Source: Halalkalibacter urbisdiaboli (GTDB taxonomy: Bacteria > Bacillota > Bacilli > Bacillales > Bacillaceae_D). From it: a stretch of DNA of 64,000 nt. This document shows, one piece after another, positions 60,798-64,000 of the stretch; the stretch's first letter is position 1, and each line of letters starts with the position of its first letter. The position numbers and the translations under genes are program-made. The stretch is taken from assembly GCF_002156385.1 (NCBI RefSeq), contig NZ_MVJM01000003.1:414751-478750 (forward strand), given 5' to 3'. The notes beneath the pieces are model-generated. The model did not search any database and had not been told where the DNA came from. It was given only the letters and a program-made list of their open reading frames with translations.

Positions 60798-61682
60798 ATG
60801 TCGACGTTTACACAACGTATCGTTCACCTGCACAGCTGTCGTGGGTCAACCTGGCGTTTATTAGCAGCTATTTATGAAGCTGATCCATTTTTGGAGGAAA
60901 TTTATACGTACCGACTTAGCGAACTCGAAAAAAAATTTCAACTGCGTTCTAATCAAGCGCAACGATTTTATTATGACCTTCATCACTACTCCCCAGAAAA
61001 GATTTATCAAACCTACGTAAGTCAAGGGATCTCAATATTAACAGTCTTTGATAAAGGCTATCCTCTTCTTTTAAAACAAATCTATGATCCGCCTTGGGTT
61101 TTATATGCAATCGGTAATTTGTCCTTACTGACCTCCGCTAAACTTCTTGCCGTTGTTGGCACTCGCTATCCAACTGAGTATGGTTATACTAGTTTAAAAA
61201 AGCTAATTCCACCTCTAATAAAGGATGGCTGGACCATTGTAAGTGGGATGGCAAAGGGGATTGATCGATTTGCACATGAACATGCAGTTTACAGTCAAGG
61301 TCACACAATTGCTGTGTTAGGCTCTGGATTAATGCAACCTTATCCTACAGAAAATAATTCCCTCTTTCAATATCTCTCAAAACATCAACTTATTTTATCT
61401 GAATACCCGCCTTATGTACCTGCCAATAAGTGGCAATTCCCGGCGAGAAATCGAATTATTAGTGGTTTGTCAAAAGGTGTCCTTATTATTGAAGCAAAAG
61501 AGAAAAGTGGCTCTCTCATTACGGCAGATCAAGCCTTAGATCAAGGGAGAGACGTATTTGCTGTACCTGGTCCAATAGACTCACAACAATCTGATGGTAC
61601 GAATCATTTGATTCAGCAGGGCGCGATTTTAACAAGGACTGCAGAAGATATTATTTGTGAATATTATCATCGTCAAAAGTGA
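60798..61682 (+). CDS. dprA: DNA-processing protein DprA
   Basis: A 294-residue DprA (Smf), the mediator that loads RecA on single-stranded DNA during transformation. The Rossmann-like core is complete: LAVVGTRYPTEYG (near residue 116), IVSGMAKGIDRFAHEHA, GSGLMQPYPTENN, FPARNRIISGLSKGVLIIEAK and the closing VPGPIDSQQSDGTN. An N-terminal helical domain is present; no DML1-like C-terminal extension. It suggests at least a relic competence capacity. Confidence 0.95.
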   Translation: MSTFTQRIVHLHSCRGSTWRLLAAIYEADPFLEEIYTYRLSELEKKFQLRSNQAQRFYYDLHHYSPEKIYQTYVSQGISILTVFDKGYPLLLKQIYDPPWVLYAIGNLSLLTSAKLLAVVGTRYPTEYGYTSLKKLIPPLIKDGWTIVSGMAKGIDRFAHEHAVYSQGHTIAVLGSGLMQPYPTENNSLFQYLSKHQLILSEYPPYVPANKWQFPARNRIISGLSKGVLIIEAKEKSGSLITADQALDQGRDVFAVPGPIDSQQSDGTNHLIQQGAILTRTAEDIICEYYHRQK

Positions 61683-61766
61683 TCGCAATATTCCGTTCTT
61701 TTTAACAAAATATGTCGTTTTTTGTTCTTTTCTATTTAAATAGTGGGAACTTTTTCTAACTTCTGT

Positions 61767-61795
61767 TTGACAAATGCTAAAAAACTGTTTAATAA
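61767..61795 (+). promoter_or_regulatory. Sigma-A promoter for topA
   Basis: Perfect TTGACA (61767-61772), 17 bases, TAATAA (61790-61795), with AATAAT one base later. Confidence 0.72.
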
Positions 61796-61838
61796 TGAGG
61801 AAGATTTTATTTTATCTTTCGAGAGAGGGAGTTGCTTT

Positions 61839-63911
61839 ATGGCCGATTATTTAGTAATCGTTGAATCTCCCGCCAAAGCAAAGACCATTGGTAAGTATTT
61901 AGGGAAGAAATATATTGTAAAAGCTTCAATGGGACATGTTAGAGACTTACCGAAAAGTCAAATGGGAGTAAATGTCGAAGAAAAATTTGAACCAAAGTAT
62001 ATTACGATACGTGGAAAAGGTCCAGTATTAAAAGAATTAAAAACTGCGGCAAAAAAAGTAAAAAAAATTTATTTAGCAGCTGACCCCGACAGAGAAGGGG
62101 AAGCTATTGCGTGGCATCTTGCTCACAGCTTAGATATTGATGAAAATTCAGACTGCCGTGTAGTTTTTAATGAAATAACGAAGCAAGCGATAAAGGATGC
62201 ATTTAAGGAACCACGTCCAATCAATATGGATCTCGTTGATGCACAACAAGCCCGTCGTGTACTCGATCGACTTGTTGGTTATAATATCAGTCCATTATTA
62301 TGGAAAAAAGTAAAAAAGGGTCTTAGTGCAGGGCGAGTACAGTCTGTTGCAGTAAAAATGATAATAGACCGAGAAAAAGAAATTCAAGCCTTTGTTCCAG
62401 AGGAATACTGGAGTATTCAAGCTCAATTTGCTTTAGACAAAGAACCGTTTGAAGCAAAATTTTATGGCGTAAACGGTGAAAAAACAGATTTAAAATCTGA
62501 ACAAGAGGTCCAAGCGATTCTTTCCAAAATTAAAGGAGACGCTTTTAACGTTGTTTCTGTAAAGAAGAAGGAAAGAAAGCGAAATCCAGTTACTCCATTT
62601 ACGACATCCTCTTTACAGCAAGAAGCTGCTAGAAAGCTAAATTTCCGAGCGAAAAAGACGATGATGATTGCCCAGCAACTTTATGAAGGTATTGACCTTG
62701 GTAAAGAAGGAACCGTTGGGTTAATAACTTATATGCGTACGGATTCAACAAGAATATCCGAAACAGCACAAGTTGAAACGAAGGAATATATCGAAAAAAA
62801 CTTTGGACCAGAATATTGCCGCCAAGGTGAACGAACTGTAAAAAAAGATAAAAAAGCACAAGATGCCCATGAAGCCATTCGCCCGACGTCAGTATATTAC
62901 GATCCGAAAACGTTAAAAAGTTATTTATCAAGGGATCAGCTACGTTTATACAAATTAATCTGGGAACGCCTTGTTGCCAGTGAAATGGCGCCGGCAATTA
63001 TGGATACAATGACCGTCGATTTGGAGAATCAAGGGGTTATTTTTAGAGCAACAGGTTCAAAGGTTAAGTTTGCCGGGTTCATGAAAGTTTATATTGAAGG
63101 AAATGATGATGGAAAGAAGGAAGAAGATCGACTTCTTCCAAATTTAGAAGAAAACCAATCCGTACAAAAGACGGAGATTGAGCCAAATCAACATTTTACA
63201 CAGCCACCTCCACGTTACACCGAGGCTCGTTTAGTAAAAACGTTAGAAGAGTTAGGAATTGGACGTCCATCAACCTTTGCTCCTACTTTAGATACAATTC
63301 AACGTCGAGGATACGTAGCTCTTGAAGATCGGCGCTTCGTACCAACAGAGCTTGGTGAAATTGTTCTTGAATTAATTGTTGAATTTTTTCCAGAAATACT
63401 CGATGTGGAATTCACTGCTAAAATGGAAAATGACCTCGATTCAATTGAAGAAGGGCAGCATAATTGGATTGAGATCATAGACGATTTTTATAAAGGATTT
63501 GAAAAGCGTTTAACCGTAGCCGAAGAGGAAATGAAAGAAGTTGAAATAAAGGATGAACCTGCTGGTGAAGATTGTGAGAAGTGCGGGAATGAAATGGTTT
63601 ATAAAATGGGGCGTTACGGAAAGTTTATGGCGTGTTCAAATTTCCCAGACTGTCGAAATACAAAAGCCATCGTAAAGGACATTGGGGTTACATGTCCATC
63701 ATGTCATGAAGGAAGTATTGTTGAAAGAAAGAGTAAAAAGAGACGAACGTTTTTTGGTTGTAATCGTTATCCTGACTGTGAATTTGTTTCTTGGGATAAG
63801 CCAATTTCAAGACCATGTCCGAAATGTGAAAGTTTATTAGTTGAAAAGAAAACGAAAAAAGGTGTTCATGTTCAATGTACTTCTTGTGATTATAAGGAAG
63901 AGACAAACTAG
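61839..63911 (+). CDS. topA: DNA topoisomerase I
   Basis: A 690-residue type IA topoisomerase relaxing negative supercoils. TOPRIM has Glu9 (ESPAKAK) and DPDRE at 82-86; the catalytic Tyr298 lies in [11 protein letters not shown]. Three C-terminal four-Cys zinc modules follow (CEKCGNEM...[15 protein letters not shown]...[15 protein letters not shown]...CTSC). ATG 61839 follows GAGAGAGGGAG; an in-frame ATG at 61743 lies upstream of the promoter and is rejected. The final 89 bases of the window hold no gene start that I can support. Confidence 0.97.
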   Translation: MADYLVIVESPAKAKTIGKYLGKKYIVKASMGHVRDLPKSQMGVNVEEKFEPKYITIRGKGPVLKELKTAAKKVKKIYLAADPDREGEAIAWHLAHSLDIDENSDCRVVFNEITKQAIKDAFKEPRPINMDLVDAQQARRVLDRLVGYNISPLLWKKVKKGLSAGRVQSVAVKMIIDREKEIQAFVPEEYWSIQAQFALDKEPFEAKFYGVNGEKTDLKSEQEVQAILSKIKGDAFNVVSVKKKERKRNPVTPFTTSSLQQEAARKLNFRAKKTMMIAQQLYEGIDLGKEGTVGLITYMRTDSTRISETAQVETKEYIEKNFGPEYCRQGERTVKKDKKAQDAHEAIRPTSVYYDPKTLKSYLSRDQLRLYKLIWERLVASEMAPAIMDTMTVDLENQGVIFRATGSKVKFAGFMKVYIEGNDDGKKEEDRLLPNLEENQSVQKTEIEPNQHFTQPPPRYTEARLVKTLEELGIGRPSTFAPTLDTIQRRGYVALEDRRFVPTELGEIVLELIVEFFPEILDVEFTAKMENDLDSIEEGQHNWIEIIDDFYKGFEKRLTVAEEEMKEVEIKDEPAGEDCEKCGNEMVYKMGRYGKFMACSNFPDCRNTKAIVKDIGVTCPSCHEGSIVERKSKKRRTFFGCNRYPDCEFVSWDKPISRPCPKCESLLVEKKTKKGVHVQCTSCDYKEETN

Positions 63912-64000
63912 TTTTGTTGAACTGATTTGAAAAAAGTATTATGATGAAAAAAGATTTCGTTAACATAATGGAATAAAGACTGAGTGAGCCTTCACCTACA

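Noticed and set aside
61743-61838. Upstream start extending TopA by 32 residues
   Set aside because: It would place the start codon upstream of the consensus promoter at 61767-61795.
63688-63966. A 92-residue minus-strand frame at the end of the window
   Set aside because: Mostly antisense to the topA zinc modules; no ribosome site or family pattern.

Overview
The window is a low-GC Gram-positive, endospore-forming bacterium of the Bacillaceae. The support is gene order as much as single genes. Apart from a few insertions and losses, the run carA...pyrE, rqcH, yloB, yloC, remA, gmk, rpoZ, coaBC, priA, fmt, rsmB, rlmN, prpC, prkC, rsgA, rpe, spoVM, rpmB, yloU, fakA, recG, fapR, plsX, fabD, fabG, acpP, rnc, smc, ftsY, ylxM, ffh, rpsP, khpA, ylqD, rimM, trmD, rplS, rbgA, rnhB, ylqG, ylqH, sucC, sucD, dprA, topA follows the Bacillus subtilis order. 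SpoVM and an alpha/beta-type SASP-like protein point to sporulation. Strong AGGAGG-type ribosome sites and GTG/TTG starts fit Bacillus. The species cannot be named from the sequence alone.

Layout. (1) 1-7914: the distal part of the pyrimidine operon (carA missing its 5' end, carB, pyrK, pyrD, pyrF, pyrE), tightly coupled, plus an added SAM methyltransferase and a strong bidirectional terminator. (2) 7951-14365: an accessory formate/molybdenum island. On the minus strand are an OFA-family MFS transporter, a DUF2294 protein and a YdeP-type molybdopterin oxidoreductase. Diverging on the plus strand are fdhD and moaA. B. subtilis carries sulfate-assimilation genes in this interval. (3) 14526-21520: rqcH, a Ca2+ P-type ATPase, yicC-family yloC, remA, gmk, rpoZ. 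(4) 21555-32992: coenzyme A synthesis, replication restart, initiator-tRNA formylation, rRNA methylation, the PrpC/PrkC signalling pair, rsgA and rpe. (5) 33365-43936: spoVM, rpmB (minus), yloU, the fatty-acid kinase pair fakA/degV, recG, the FapR-controlled fatty-acid operon, acpP, rnc, yfkK (minus). (6) 44105-57996: smc, the SRP genes ftsY-ylxM-ffh, ribosomal protein and maturation genes, signal peptidase, rbgA, rnhB, and a FliK-like/FlhB-like pair. (7) 58093-63911: two small ORFs, succinyl-CoA synthetase, dprA, topA.

The most unusual signal is in the formate island. A short structured RNA motif occurs three times on the minus strand: once just upstream of the oxidoreductase and twice in tandem upstream of the OFA transporter. 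The copy nearest each gene shares its last four bases with the first arm of a strong intrinsic terminator, so the motif and the terminator cannot both form fully. This is the layout of a transcription-attenuating riboswitch or of a protein-bound antiterminator, and I do not recognise it as a known class. Working together, the island genes would import or export formate/oxalate, oxidise a small substrate at a molybdopterin centre, and supply sulfurated cofactor through FdhD and MoaA.

Differences from the B. subtilis order: no deformylase gene between priA and fmt, no thiN between rpe and spoVM, a DegV-family gene in place of sdaAB-sdaAA after fakA, yfkK placed between rnc and smc, a signal peptidase between rplS and rbgA, and a SASP-like gene before sucC. 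I found no tRNA, rRNA, CRISPR, prophage or transposase.
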